The notes under the pieces are model-generated. The model made no database searches, was not told the origin of the DNA, and saw nothing but the letters and a program-made list of their open reading frames with translations. The position numbers and the translations under genes were made by a program. Shown here piece after piece: positions 12,501 to 27,500 of a DNA stretch of 64,000 nucleotides; the first letter of the stretch is position 1; each line of letters begins with the position of its first letter. The DNA is from Prostheceraeus crozeri (taxonomy: Eukaryota > Platyhelminthes > Polycladida > Euryleptidae). The stretch spans positions 62,001-126,000 of the forward strand of contig CAJQUW010003163.1 of assembly GCA_907163375.1 (NCBI GenBank), written 5' to 3'.

Positions 12501-15500
12501 TGTGACAGTTGTATCGATATCAAAATTTGAAATTTGACCACCATAGATCTTTCTGTATTCTCTAATGTGTTGAATGGTAACACATAGAAAGCGAGATATT
12601 GCATCATACCTGAGAAAAAATGAAGCAAACTTCAATTCAAACCAATGATAGTTTGTTTCATTAATTATGTCAATGAGTATAGATATATGTTATATATATA
12701 CTAGATTATATAATCGCCAGTGTCTCGATAAGGATCATCAGTTGCAGTCGAAAAGCCTGCCATACATGAACATTCGCAAATTTGCATGCATCGGGTTCCT
12801 CGCATCTTAAAAGATTAAAGCATCTTTATTTCGAGCAGTCGCAGCAGCACTTATTCAGAGAAATGCGAGTGGTATTCTAACTCAATTTCTACTATGACAC
12901 TTCTAATTTTTCTATTTCTTCTTTCAGATGGAAGTCATTTATGATCATTTGGTTCATTGTCGAGGTGCAAACAAAGCAGATGAAATTGAAATTGCTGAAA
13001 TGGAATTTTCAGTGTTTGAGGAACCTAGGCACAACGCTGAATCTTTGGCGACTCAAAGAGCGAATCCAAGGCTATTAGCTAAAGTGGTGGAAACAAACTC
13101 TGAGTTAGAGAGACATCCTCTGGTGACTGAATATTTCCAGCATTTCTATTTGAGCGCATTCAGGATTTTCCTGTTTTACTTGCTCTTACACCTAATTTTC
13201 ATCATAATGCTGAACGGTGCCATCGTTTATGTCATCACACCCTCAACTAACTATGGAAATCTGTCATTGCCCATTTACCGGCCTGGTCATTACAATTGTT
13301 ACATCGACACGTGCGCTTACTCGAATTTGACAACAGTCGAGCAACGCTACATCAAATTCCAAGAAAATCGATCTTGCATTGGATCAGATGATTGTAACGA
13401 ATGTTTAGCCCATACTGTCAATATACGCCATTGTTCATCAATAATACTTCATCCGCCTCAGTACAATGCCTGTCCATACACATCCTTTCTGAAAAATTTT
13501 TGGATACAGCCGGGACTACTTCTTGTTCTTTTTTTTGGTATACTTGGTCTGCTGCGCGAGTTGTTGCAGTTCTGTTCAGATATGAAGAATTATTTTAAAA
13601 CTTTCGTTCAAAACCTAATGGAAGTGTCCATGTACATTTTTGCAATTCTCTTCTCCATCAACATATCATCATGTCCTCCAGAAGCTGGCTTCAGAACAGC
13701 CTGGCAATTTCAATTAGGAGCTGTCGCTGTTCTCAATTCATGGTATGAAATAGTATGTGAATCATGATCTTGAATGAACTTTTGCGATACGATTATGTCT
13801 AATCCTGGTTACATCCATAGAGTAGGTATATTAGGTAGAGTGGTAACTCCGCATTTATTAAATCCCCAATGTTTATACACTTTCGATTTTATTAAATGAA
13901 CTCAAGAGAGATACAGATGGTATATTGTCACCAAATGTGAGATATGCAAATTTTTGCAGTTCTGCAGAAATTACAGCGGAATTGAGTGATCATGATTGTA
14001 ATGCAGAAGGAATGATGGTAGTTCACAGATTCTCATGACAGCCTTGCAGATTTAACGCTTGCTAAATTAGCAATTCGATGGATTCCTATTACTTAATTCA
14101 TGCTCAACCTCAAGAGTATTTTTTTGAGCGTGATCATATCACAGGCAACCGTCCACTGGCACAGCAAAATCACATAATCAAAGACAATGACTTCATTTAA
14201 CTTTAAAAGATGTAAATGGTTCCACATCACTCTTCAGATACTAGAAATGAAACATGAATTTAGTGAATCATAAAATCCTGACGGTGAAAATTGAATTAAA
14301 AACTAGAAATTTCAGCCAACAAAGCAAAATCAGATCTCGACTTTTTCATGATGACTTCCATTATAATGCAGCTCATGAAATTCCCTTGATCATCAGCTTA
14401 ATTTCCGCTTAGTTAGGGTGCTTATTAGCAAATATTCATCCTTTTGATATCCAACTTGTTTCATACTACTTATATAGGAGAGTCATCTCGGTAGTATATA
14501 AATTGGCAAATTTTGACTTTTTTTCAAAAAGTGCTCAAATAAATTTTTTGGGACACGGGAACGTAATCTCCGCAAAAAACTGAATCTTTTCATATAAATT
14601 TATATTTATTTTTATATTTCTATATGTTATTACTTCAATCTATTCATGTGCAAACGAGACAAGTAATTATATATAATGTAGCCTACTGTACACGAACATA
14701 TGCAAAACTTCGCCTTAAATCAAATTATGCTCAGCATACATTTTGTATTGATGTAGGCCCGCTATATGCATGCACAACTGCACATATCAAAAACACTACA
14801 CATCAACAAATTGAAAAATTTTTCGAATCACATGTCCTATCAATTTTTTGTACGTCTTCAAGCACTCCAAACAATTTGAAATTTCACTCCAAAAGTTGTC
14901 AAAGTGTATCTGAATCAACTGAAAGTTGCCCTATTTCAGCAACACTATTCAAATTCCTTGGTTGAATAATGGATATGATGAGGCATCCTCAGCGGTTCTG
15001 CATTTGTCTCTGCATAACTGCGTATGATGCCATGATTACACGAATGATGGGAAAAACAGCTGCTGCCCAATTGCCCCGCATTCTCTATCCAGACAATGTT
15101 ATTCAGCCCATCAAGTTGAACAGTAGCCTCATGCTTGTAGCATTGAAGCTGATAATATAAGTGTTATTGTTGCTAAATGTTAGAAGAGACGTCCAAGAAA
15201 CAAGAAGTGGAATCAAAATTAACGCTGATTGATATCGTTGCTTAATACAATAGCTATTTCGTAATCAAGACGAATTGCTAAGCCGTAAAACAGTTTACTA
15301 ATTATCATAAAAATTGATGGAATCAATTCACAACTTTACACAGAAAATAAATAGGTATTCAGTGAATACTGTGAAGTGAATACTATACACGCTGTGCCAC
15401 TGATCGACACTCTACCTATATATCCTTACTCTATGGTTACATCTCTTTTCTATTTGTCATTCAACGGCTTGAGATGGGTGTATTATGATAACTAGGACGA

Positions 15501-18500
15501 TAATCGACAAAAATAAGCTTTCATAATTGACAATTATTTGTCATCGACTTATCACTGACATTTTGCGACATTTCGCCATCAAAAAATGTGATTCGGCAAT
15601 CCGGGGTCGAAGCGATCATGTCACAGTGAAACAGAGGCGGCCATATTTATTCATTTATTCAAATTTATAATGTGGATTAAGGTTTTTATTATTAGGACCT
15701 CCGCTACAGATCCTGAGACTCTCTGCCCACCATATCTGATAAACTGCATAGCCAGCACATGGACATCAGAAGCTGCCAGTGCTCTTACTAAGATTTGAAG
15801 ATGTATTAGTCACTTTACATAAATTTGAAAAAAGTCCTCTGGAATGCAAATAATAGCAGCAATTGCAGATATCTGTATCACTTTACAGCATTTAATGCAG
15901 ACTTTATTGGTTGATGTGTCCGTGAGCTAAAATGTTTAGACCTTTGAATTGATGCGACTAAGTTTATTGTATTTTCCGAATCGTCGAAAATAAACCTTAC
16001 AGCTTCACGTACTATATTGTGATTGCACCTCGAGTCAATGAGTTGGTTTCAAATCAACGGGCTGCCGTCATGTTTTAGTCATTAATGCAAAAATATCAAA
16101 AAAGTCCTCCATCAAATTCTGTTTCAAAAATGTATCGCTACCAGCCCGTCGAGTTGGGCTTACGGTGAGCACGACGATTTATTTTTCACTGGGGAGTTGT
16201 CACTGTCACTAGATACCTGCTGCCCTATGCGGAGCTATGTATATTGAAAATTAAAAGTTTTAGGACCCACTTCCTCTGCAATAAAAAAGTTCAGAACAAA
16301 TATTTGACCACAATATTTGACCAAAAAATTGGTTAAAAAACCACCAATTTTTAACAAATTTCCATTAGATCGCTATTTGAAATGGAAAATGACAATAAAG
16401 ACCATACACTAATCGAAAGGTCTGCTTAAGGTGGTTGATAGAACGATGAATATGAAAAGCTATGAGATTACATCATTTCATTAAATGAGGTCAAGGGTCA
16501 AATAATTCAAAAGCTTAGTTCATCTTAGATATCACTAAAATCGCATACATAATAAGCAGATAATTTTTATTTCAAAGATTTTGCATTTGTGAATATCTCT
16601 GTTAATAGTATAGAATAGAAGTATATATATTTGTGAATGAAAATCAAACTATACAGACACATTCAGAATGCTTCATAATAGTACAGAAGAAAAGATTCAA
16701 TTGTGTCAAAATGCAAGGAACATAATGCTGTGCAGTAGAAAAAAAGTTGTGAGTGAAGAGCGGTTATTGACAATGCAAAACAGAACAAATTACAAAACAA
16801 CGCTGAACTACGTATACAGCTACTTATAAATAAATGTGCAATTGGGTATGAAGGACCTTCAGCGACGTGTAGTTCTGCACAACGGCTGCATTAATTTCTG
16901 GGAATGGATCAAGCTGATTGGGGATAGATGGTAAAGTATATGATCAGCTTCCATGATGTTCTTAAAAACTTTGATTGCTTGGTATTGACGTCTAATAAAC
17001 AATGGAGTGAAGTTGTCACAGCCACAGGAACTACCACAGATGATTCGGTGGCATCTTCGACGTATCTTTTCCATCTTTTCAGCATTCAATTTATTGAGAC
17101 CAACGAAGAGAGGCGAATTGTGTTCCAAAATACCAAGGATGAATGCATTGTATACTTTTACCAAATCATTTTTACTTAATTTAAGAATTCTTTATGGATC
17201 TCAACGTATTTCGCCAAGAATTGATGCCGCAATAGACATTAGAAGTGAATATATGCCGAAATCAGCCAAAATATTCCAAACATTCAAATTTTGAAATAGC
17301 TCTAAGGCCAAATATATTGAGCCGAATCAATCTTCCTTCTGTCAAAAGTTGGTGGCCAAAGCTTGTATGGTTCAAAAGATATTCAAAAAATGCGCTACGG
17401 GGCGTCCCCCCAGTGGGGCGAGGGTTTGATTGAAGTCGTTTTCTTTTAGTCATCCGTACACACAATCTCGCAACATCTGTCAGAAAATTGCTTTGATTTT
17501 CAGGATTCTCATGTTTTGGTACATCAGCAAATTTCCCGTCTTCTCCATGTACGTTATCATGTACACGCATGCCGTGAAGTCTGGACTTGGCATTCTCGTA
17601 ACATTTTCATGGCTAATTCTGGGATTCGCTTTTGAGTTTCATCTGCTATTGGGGAATCAATACGTCTTCAGGTGAGGTGTTTTCTTGTGTCGGTTATACA
17701 CATTAATAAGATCGTTAATAGCCTTGTACGGGAGGAAATTCCTTTTTGCTGCCATTGAAATTGAAAATTGAAAACTCTCCCTTGTAATGGCGATGTTTCA
17801 AATTTTTAAGATAGATAAAATTACAATCTGTAAACCGCCCGACGTTTCGTCCGCCGCGGATTTATTCATGGACAAACTGGCATTGGCAAACGATGGTTTA
17901 AGTGTCAAAAATGACTTCTCAACAATTCGTGTTTCCTATTCATGGATGGACAATGGATCCTGATGTAATTCGCTTCAGCCACCCTAGTATGAATAGGGTT
18001 GCTGAGGCGATCAATGATATCGACATCAAAGTCGTCTATAGAAAAAGAACGATCAGAATGACGTAGTACAATATGATCTGAGATGGCACTCGCACTGTCT
18101 AGATTATCAATGCTTCTACGATGTTCAGCAAAACGGACGCCGAAGGGTCGATTCATAGAGTCCAATGTATACAGCATGCGCTATGTTGTATATCGTTTTA
18201 CGTGCAGATTATGCAATAAATGTTACATTGTATTACACAGTTTACAGTGCATATTAGACGTCTGTTTTGAACGTGCATGCGGCAGTGGTTGCAATCTATG
18301 GTAGTGGTATATTAACAGTAAGAATGAGTAGTGTCAGAAGTCCATTTTACCAGATATTGGGCCAAAGCTGATCAACTTTAATTCGTTGCCACGAGAAATC
18401 TCCAATGAGTTCTTTTAAGACAACTTTCCACATCCACCATGTGTAGTCTCAGATATAGTGTAGCATTAGTTCACTTGTAATCTGTGTAGTAGCATCATTG

Positions 18501-21500
18501 TCATTCTATGTTTACCTACTTTTTTTCATTTTTTATCCATAGATTTTCTGCTGTTTTATAATATCCATTTTCAATTTCCTTAATCTATGGTGACCATTGT
18601 CCTATTCTATTTCCACTACCATTATCTGCAGTCGGTACAGTATATTAGACGTCTGTTTTGAACGTGTATACGGCAGTTATACGACAGTGTTTGGAATCTA
18701 TGGTATTAGTATATTAACAGTAAAAATGAGTAGTGTAACAAGTCTTAAGATTTCCATTTTTACCAGATATTGGGCCAAAGCTGATCAATTATAATTTGTT
18801 GCCACGAGAAAGCTCCAATGAGTTCTTTTAAGAACTGATTAATCCAGTAGCATTGGTTACAATAGCATTGCATTTGCACACTTGCGGATTGGAGAACGCC
18901 ATCAGTCCTCATTAGGACTACTTCAATTAACAATTTAAATTAGTAAGCATTATATTCTATTATAAATGGCTAGTGAGATGATTTTCATCATCGTATGAGA
19001 ATTTATCAGTCAATACATGTGCATGTATGTACTTTCGTCTTTCATAAAGTAAAGTGGTTCAAAGACTTATTTGCTTTCCAGTCAAATTTCTTCTTCAATC
19101 CATAAAGTCTGGGTAATGATGACGGGAGAGCTAGATGCAAGTGGATTCACTGAGCAGTATCCAGCCAGCGGAGACAAACACGAAATGGTAATCCATAAAT
19201 TTCTCATTTTTGATAAAAATAATAGAGAATTGTAAACGTGTTCGTACACTTTTCTCAGTAGCCTCATTTTAAGTGGTTTTTAAGAAACCATTTGGTTTCA
19301 TAACTGTAGTTTGATTTTCGAAGAAGACCAAGGTTTATGCATGGGTTTTTCAAATAGTGTATTGTACATTAGTAGATAGCATGGATGATGTTACTATGCT
19401 TCCATCTAAGGGCTATGTAGCTCTACTCAAACCTGGGATAAGATGGCTATGGATGTCATGTCTGTTATCAATTAAACAACAGCCGGCAACTAAACACTAT
19501 CACGCCAGAGCAGTTTTGCCTGGTTATACGCAAGGGCTTATTAAGGGCAAATGAATTTTGTATTAGTATAATCAATTTCCCGCTATAATTTGTACATAAT
19601 TCAATTTCTTACTAGCCAAAGATAATTGACAATGAGTCAACCTGAATTTTCCATTGAAAATGGCAATTAATGTATTTGTATAAACTAAAGTTTACATGAA
19701 TTTTCGAGATGATTTCTAGGATAATATGCTAAATGTTGTATAGCACTAAAATCAAGCTATTCCTATATTCCTCCTATAAGGAGTAAGTGTTGTCTTAAAT
19801 ACGCCTTTGGATGCAGGTACTTCGATCTTAGGAGGTGCCAGGTTACAGTGATAATATACATTGTTATTCACAAAGTCCCAAATGAGTACTAGAAAGAGCA
19901 CGGAACTTGAGCATTAACTGCGACAAAGAAATGAGTCCCAGAATTTAGTACTCTTTGGGTTCGAAAATATCAGAACTCATTTTAGAGCTTATTTAATGAG
20001 TTGCATAGGACTAGCGCCTCCACTATCTCGAGACATGACATACGAACCCGCTGTATCAGATGCGCACATCCATGGAAGAACTGATTTGGCAATTAAACAC
20101 AAATGTATTTGGATCAATGGAACATGCACAAGAATCAATGCGCAGTCGGATAAGTGGATAAACGTTTGCATGTCGTAAAGCACTGTCGCGGAGGATGAAA
20201 AACGTTGGCAGGGCTCAAAACACTGTCGGTGAGGGTGAGGGTGTATATGATCCAAATTGATGTCTTAGGATCATTGAGAATATATCGATAAAATGTCACA
20301 GGTTGGTGTTTGTAGGATCATGTATTGTTTCATAGCAGCCACTTCGATATGCAGTAACACAGCAAACCGTCATTTCTGTGAACACTAGCCACCTGAGACA
20401 GAGGCGACCAGAGTGACGATTTCGGAGCAGGAACTATGAGTAACTGTGTTGAATATGATTGACGCCGTTTTCGGGGAACAAAAAGACTTATTCAGATCGT
20501 GTGCACCTTCATTACCAGCTGCATGCTGACTCACTGAATTTACTGATATTTCGCCATACTCAACCAGTATTTTAGTAGGCTACTTCTGTGAATTTCAGTT
20601 CGGTAATTCTAGTACTATTATGTCGAGAACTCAGATTCATTCTTAAATAGGACTTTATGATTTACAGTGTAGTTTCCAAGTTTCACATGAGTTAACAATC
20701 TTTATAGCCCTCGTACATCTCCCACTGTCTTTGTATGTGTGTTTCCACTTTCCACTGTATGTGGATTTTAAATAGTGTATTTGGTTTTCAATTTAAATTT
20801 GCCTTAATTTGGCAAAATAATAGGTTCATGAATTTTTGGTGATGACATGAACATCATAACAGCAGATTACGGAGTGTTAAAAAAAGTAACGCAAAATTTT
20901 CATCACACTCAGCAAACAACTGAATCGAGAACGACTGAAATAGAACTGATGGCATGGAAAGCTAACTACCATAGAAATGTTGCAACATCACCACCATTCA
21001 TGACTCATTAATTCTCCAAGGATGAAAAGCTGACACCCTAAATGATTTTTTAAAAGCCAACATTTTCAGGGTGTGATACGAAATTGTTGAAGAACACAAC
21101 CATCACGTCACATTAATAGTCCGGCAGCCAGAACGAGTTTCTGCAGGGAACGAGGCCGAAAGTGAGACTTTCACAGAATGATGTACACCCTACGAATCAG
21201 CCCGTCTGCCGAGTTCTCTCTAGTGTCTCTCTCTGTCAGACAGGATCAAAAGAAAAAAAAACATATATATATATCCAAGGATTGCAGGCATTGGTTTTTT
21301 AAAAAAAAAAATTTCTATGTTTTTCTCTGATGAAAATAAAAAACTACTAAGCCCAGAGTCATAGTTTTTGACATGGAATGTCCCGGCAGACGCGCAGATT
21401 CGTAGTAGGGTAGGATAGGGTATCACATCATAAGTCTCATTTTCATTTTCGGCCTCCCTGCCTGCACTCGTTCTGTGCGCTGAGGCCGAATAACATTATT

Positions 21501-24500
21501 GCATGCTTTCAGGTTCATTATGGAGCTTTGACTCATATCGTGTTGGCAGCCTTCATCCTTCTGATCGGCATTATTTTGATGAACTTGCTAATTGGCCTTA
21601 TAGTCGGCGATGTTCAAGAAATCAGCAACCAAGCTAAACTCGAAAAGTGGAAATCGAGCTTGAAGTTTGCTGGTGACATGGGTGAGGATAAGATTTTATT
21701 GATTTACGACAATCTCAAAGCGGTATTATTTCATTCCACCAATTACTGTGCGCTGTGAAAACATACTTTTAGTCCCAGATAATAATTATTCACAAGTTTT
21801 GTTATCAAAGAGCTCCTCTTGAATTTAAGAAATCAGATTGTGTCTGTAATACAGACCCGGAACCGATCTGAAAATTCTCAAAACCGTTCTGGACGCAAAG
21901 GCGGATCTGTTCAGTGAAACATGCAATAAAGTTTTCCAAATAAGTTTTCACAATGGCTTCTTGATGTTTCTTGATAGCACCTTTTCGAGAAAAGGACTTT
22001 GAATAGACACTGTTTAAACCTTTTAAACCTGCCATGCCTATTATGAGTTCTCGTGAAGAAAATTCGTTCGTATACGCAGTTACCACGAGTATGCTTTGTC
22101 ATATTACACTCGGTTCCTCGCTGCTTCAGCTTCTGTTTAGGACCGCCTGTCTAAAGCACTTTCTAGGTTCATCAAGTTTCTCTTTGCTGTCATTGAATAA
22201 TAATCATAGCTATACTGAAAAACTATAATACCAAAACTACTTACGAAAGCGATGTACAAAACGAGAATAACAAAATGTACGACAGCGCTATTGTTCGTGC
22301 TCATACACTGCGAAAGCGATTGGCTTTCCTATTGGATGATGGAGATAATCCATAGCGCTGTCGCACATTTTGTTATTCTCGCTTTGTACATGGCTTTCGT
22401 AGTCAAAATCAGCCACCTTTCGTAATCTACAGTTTACAGTATATTACTCAACTTTAGACCATTGCGGATGCCCGTATTAGTATTGATCTCCTTGACAACC
22501 TCAATAGAATGAAAGAGGAAGTGCAAAATCGTTTGGATGTTCGCATCTTGTCGCATCCATAGATTTAAGGGAATTCCCCTGAATAGATCAATATTTCATG
22601 CAAATATGAGCATCTGAATATTACAAACACGGACTTTTCTTCAGCATCCGGCAGTCATGAAGAAAATGTATCAGATGCTCCCAGAGAAAAATGCAGTCAA
22701 CCACAATTCTATCCACGATTGCATGGATCTCGATCTCTGTAGATGTGAGCTCCCTCTCTGTCATCAAATTATTGGGAATCTTGGCTATTGCATTTGGACT
22801 ATTCAAGACCGATGATTTCAATATTAGAACCGGTTTATTGAATATTGAAACACGAGTACATCCGAACGACCGATAATTGAATGTTTTGCAGGAATCAAAA
22901 CTTTTATCTTAAAATAAGCTATGTTTTTTGAAGAACAGTCATGCTTATCCGAAACAGAAGTAGGCCATATGTTCAGACAAAAAGTAATGTTTCTAGACGT
23001 CGCGTTGATTCATAGGCATGTATATAATTCATGGTTCAGATTGTTTTCAAAGACAGTATGCTTAATAAAGCTGTAATGCTATATTTGTTATCAGGTTTAT
23101 TTAATTGGACCTACCAGCATGACTTTCGTTTACAATGATGCCCATTGGTTAACGAAGATTCAAAACAATGGTCTAGTCAATTGAGGCGGCTGAACGGTGA
23201 CGCACAAACAAATAGAGAAAGCAAGTCTTTGTTCTCTAACATCGACTGCAGATTACGTACTTTGCAGGTTTGTGTACTATAGTGGTAATGGGGAGAATTT
23301 TGAAAGCGTTTGAAAAGTGCTATTGAATTTATTTGATGAAAGCGCGAATATTCGCATTCTGTGCATTGCATGGATTCTCAAGGTGTGCCAAACACAAGCA
23401 TCTTTGATGAAAAAGGGAGAAAATAATATTTGCTGTCATTTAAGTCATTTCGTTTTGCTACAGCTTCAGGATATTGCCATTTTTCCTAGCCCACAGATTT
23501 CGATGATCAGTATGTCAAAAGAAATCTCTGAAAATGCTCTCTCCTGATTCATTATCATGCGAGGATTTTGACCACTGCAAGCAAAACAACGGATGGAAGG
23601 TTATGATAGTCCATTTGAAAGCTGCTAATATCAGCTGTCGAATGATGTGTTGTTGTGCGAGACAAGATTGGAAAGCATGAGAGCAGAGTGAATTTCAGGG
23701 AAATGTAAGTGATCCGCTCTTTACAATCTTTTCTGTAATGGGCCTCGTCCTCATAATGGAATCTACGAGTACCTATTCGTCTTGGATGAAACTAATAGTT
23801 GTTTAAATAAATAGAATGAAGGATAAGACTATACAAGAAAGGTTGCCCTCGATAGAAAAGGACAAAATGGTAGAATGAAGGGGAGAGAGGAATACAGAGT
23901 GTAAAAAGACAATTAAGGTCTAGCTAACTTGAAACTGAAGTCATAGAGTAGGTATATTAGGTAGAGTGGTAACTCCGCATTTATTAAATCCCCAATGTTA
24001 CACTTTCGATTTTATTAAATGAACTCAAGAGAGATACAATTGTGTATTGTCATCAAATGTGAGATATGCACATTTATGCGGTTTTAAAGAAATTACAACG
24101 GAATTGACTGATCATGATAGCAAAGTAGAAGGAAATGATATTATTTTACAGATTGTGCGTGTCATGACAGCCTTGGAGAGGTATTATTTGTTAAATTGGC
24201 AACTCAGTGACCTGCTATTGCTTTCATGAATTAGAAATATGAAATTTCAGCCAAGAAAGCGGAATAAGATGTCGACTTTTCATGAAGACTTCCATCATAA
24301 CGCGGATCATGAAATTAACTTGATAATCAGCTTAATTTTCGCTTAGTTGGGATGCTTATTAGCAAGTATTCATTACTTTTGATATCCAACTTGTTTTATA
24401 CTACTTACATAGAGGAGTCATCTCGGTAGTATATAAATTGGCAAGATTTTGACTTTTTTAAAACTGCTCAAATAATTTTTTGGACCACGGGAACTCAATC

Positions 24501-27500
24501 TTCACAAGAAACTGAATCTTTTCATATAAAAATTTTCACTGTATGCAGATACGTTCTGGGGTCGACACTCTACCTATATATCCTTACTCTATGACTGAAG
24601 TGTGACTGTATAGGCTACTGAATTTTAATCAAGTAGAGATTATACAAATAAATATCAGAGTAAACTAAAAGTGACTATCAATATTCGCAAATCAATGCGC
24701 ACACTAATTAACAATTATTTGGCTTTCCCTTAAACATATTGTTCATTTACATATTGTTGAATTCCAAAATACACTACTCTGGTCACACATCTCTTTTTGA
24801 AACTTCTACGTTCAAAATTGAAGGATAAAAGATAATTTATCTGACGTATTTGCTCTCTACACTCTAAACCAGCACCTCCTAAATCACTCACTAAAGCCAG
24901 ACACTATTCGTAACTAATAAAAAAAAAAACCTAGCGCAAGCGCTTTAGCTTAGGAGCGGCGTAGGGTTATTGTTCTCTTCTCTATGTCATGTCAACATTC
25001 TCGCAACTCACTAAAATTCCTATGTGTTGGCGCTTTAGGATGCAGGTTCCTCGATTTTAATTATTTTAGGCTGGTTACAGTGTAAGATACAACACACGTG
25101 TTGGGAGACATTACATGAGCCTTCTACATGTATAAAGCCTGGATGAATTTCATCTGAGTCTGCATCTGATGACAGATTGATTCACAGCTTCTTCCTACAC
25201 TTCGTGTGGCTCATTCGATTATATTCCGTTGAGAGACAACTCGAGACTTGATATGCATAAAGAAACATGTACATGTAGAAGTATGAAGGTCTACATGAAA
25301 CCTGTAAGAGTAGGTGTCGCAAATAGCTTTTCAGATTGTGATAGAGACAATGATGGAATTACCAGTAACGTAAGGATTGTGAATGAATTCAATGAAATGG
25401 TCATTTAGCGGGAGGCATACACACATCTCAAGCAGTAAACAGTAGGCCTCACGCATGCACGCAGGTAGGCCACAACAAAACTACATAGTATATGACTACA
25501 TCTGAATTTGATACCTGGATTTTGTGGACATGCTGATACTTTCTGTTTTGGCGCAGTCGCTTCGCAGGAGTTTTTTACGACTAATATTTTTAAATTAAAT
25601 TCCAGATATTAAATATATATTTCAATATAGGCCTACACAATATTTCAATATCTTCAGAAACTGGCTGCGACAAGCTATCCTAAGACTGTGACCTTTTACC
25701 GTTAACTGTGAACTTCTTTTTCTATACTGTGTAATTGTTGTTGTATTTCATACGAATACATTGCTTTGCTTCAATAAAACAAGTGCTTCGAGGAATTAAA
25801 TTTCAGGATTTCAGGGATGTACTGGAGAAACTTCGCAAGCATGTCGTCAAATTTTATCTGAAAACTCAAAGAGAAAATGTTCGCTCACTTCATAATTGAT
25901 TTCAAATTATACAGCCTTTAAGACGGTTGTATACTTGAGATTTCACAAATATCGGGTTCTAAAGCTGCTTGTAGCTCTTTTAACACTTCAATTCACTTCA
26001 ATGAAAACTTGCAGACTTATTCAAAAGATCATGCTTTCATAGTGCGTGAAGAATTAATACTTCTTTTTGCACTGTATCGTACTCGAATTGCGCAATTCGA
26101 ATGTCAAAAGTTGCATGTCACTTTTACTGCGTTATAAGTAGTAAGATGTTAAATCTGCTTTATAGAAGAATGTGCATCATTCACCAATAATCAACCCTTT
26201 CTTTCAGTATACTAAGTCCGGTTAAAGTTTCTCCAAGAACTTTGAGCAAACTCCTGTTTTGATGATTTTTCAAGTAAAGCACGTTTCTGAATAGATTTCA
26301 CCAAATGTTTCAATTTTCGTCTCTGCAAGAGTTCATGCTGTCTTTTATTTGCTGTCAATGTGTGCTATTTTGTTCTGCAAACTCCATGCAAAATAATCAT
26401 TTTGTTCACGTGATGTCTGCGTTTCTCCCAGGGCAATTTAAAAAATGTCATTATACTTTCTTCGGCGATTATAATGTGACGCCGTAAGTGCACGTTTCCT
26501 CAGCATGGTACAATACTTAAGTGATTCGATAATTCAGGGTGCATGGTATTCAGATTTTCATTCTCAAACGTTCCTTTAATCCCTTATGAATTATCTTAAA
26601 CAAAGTACTATCAGCTCTCAGGAAGCAATACTTTTATCAGAGAACCTTCTATAGTCAATCCAAACTGCAAACTACAAACTGCGAAATTCAAACAAAGTAC
26701 GTGGTGGCGTCAATAAGTCCGTAGACTCGCAAAGATAAAAAACAACTGGCTTTTTCCACTTAAGGTATATTGAACCTATGGTAATGTAGGCAAAATAAAT
26801 CTGTATGGCAAATAAATCATGACATTGTGTATTTATAAAAATCACTTTTCTACCTAGGAACGATTATTGTCAATGCACAGTTTCCACCGTCTCACTAGCT
26901 CGTCGAAAGCCGTCGCAAACCAACCTTCTGGACGTCCGGAATAGAAGCTTGCAACGACCTCCTTCAGTTCTTCCTTGCTGGAAAACTTCTTACCCCTGAG
27001 GTGCTTTTTCTAATGTGAAAAGAGGAAAAAATCACTTGGGGCCAAGTCCGGATTGTAAGGCGGATGTGGGAGTTGGACGAATCCAGCACTTTGCAGGGAG
27101 GATTGAGCCCGTCTACTCGTGTGGATCGGAGCATTGTCATGCAACAGGTACAGATCCTGGCCAGAGGGCTTTCTTCTCAGTTTCCTGGATTCTGCAGCGA
27201 GCTGCGCGTAGTATTCTCCCGTTATCTTGGTGTTCTTGTCCGCGAAGTCCAACTTGATCACTCCTTTGTGGTCCCAGAAGATGGTCAGCATGAAGGCCCT
27301 TTTGTGTGAGGTTCCAGGCCTCAACTTCTGAGTCTTCATCCTCTGACGATGTTCTTCAGAAATCGATCACCAAGTTCTTCATGGAGCTCCACGTTTCTCG
27401 CGCAACATTCCAGCCTGCGCGAACACATTTCAGCACTGAGAAAATAAGGAACAAATCTGGAAGACAACTTCCTCAGACCAAGTTCTTTGAGCCTGTTGTG

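Larger units (their letters stand above)
7184..12927 (+). other. intron 1 of the TRPA-like gene: contents
   Basis: GT-AG intron of 5.7 kb. It holds a reverse-transcriptase fragment (7281-7735), a broken Tc1-like gene (7732-8566), a CT microsatellite (9520-9567), a GIY-YIG fragment (10564-10872) and a second Tc1-like gene (11405-12443). I see nothing to annotate in 8690-9380, 9570-10480, 10880-11400 or 12450-12927 apart from the 3' splice site. Confidence 0.7.
13743..17503 (+). other. intron 2 of the TRPA-like gene: contents
   Basis: GT-AG intron (gtatga ... gattttcag). It holds a family A element (13816-15435) and a minus-strand retrotransposon fragment (16859-17425). I see nothing identifiable in 15445-16858. 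Confidence 0.7.
17672..19081 (+). other. intron 3 of the TRPA-like gene: contents
   Basis: GT-AG intron of 1.4 kb. It holds the GIY-YIG fragments (17750-18245) and a pair of direct repeats (18253-18418, 18644-18833). Nothing else identifiable. Confidence 0.65.

Noticed and set aside
22458-22560. Possible exon after ctttag (TIADARISIDLLDNLNRMKEE)
   Set aside because: It would need phase 0 entry, whereas exon 5 ends in phase 1; it runs into a stop with no good donor. Exon 31644-31858 fits both sides exactly.
22648-22740. Alternative exon after ttttcttcag (SGSHEENVSDAPREK)
   Set aside because: The entry phase fits exon 5, but the only donors give phase 2 on exit, which does not join any downstream exon.
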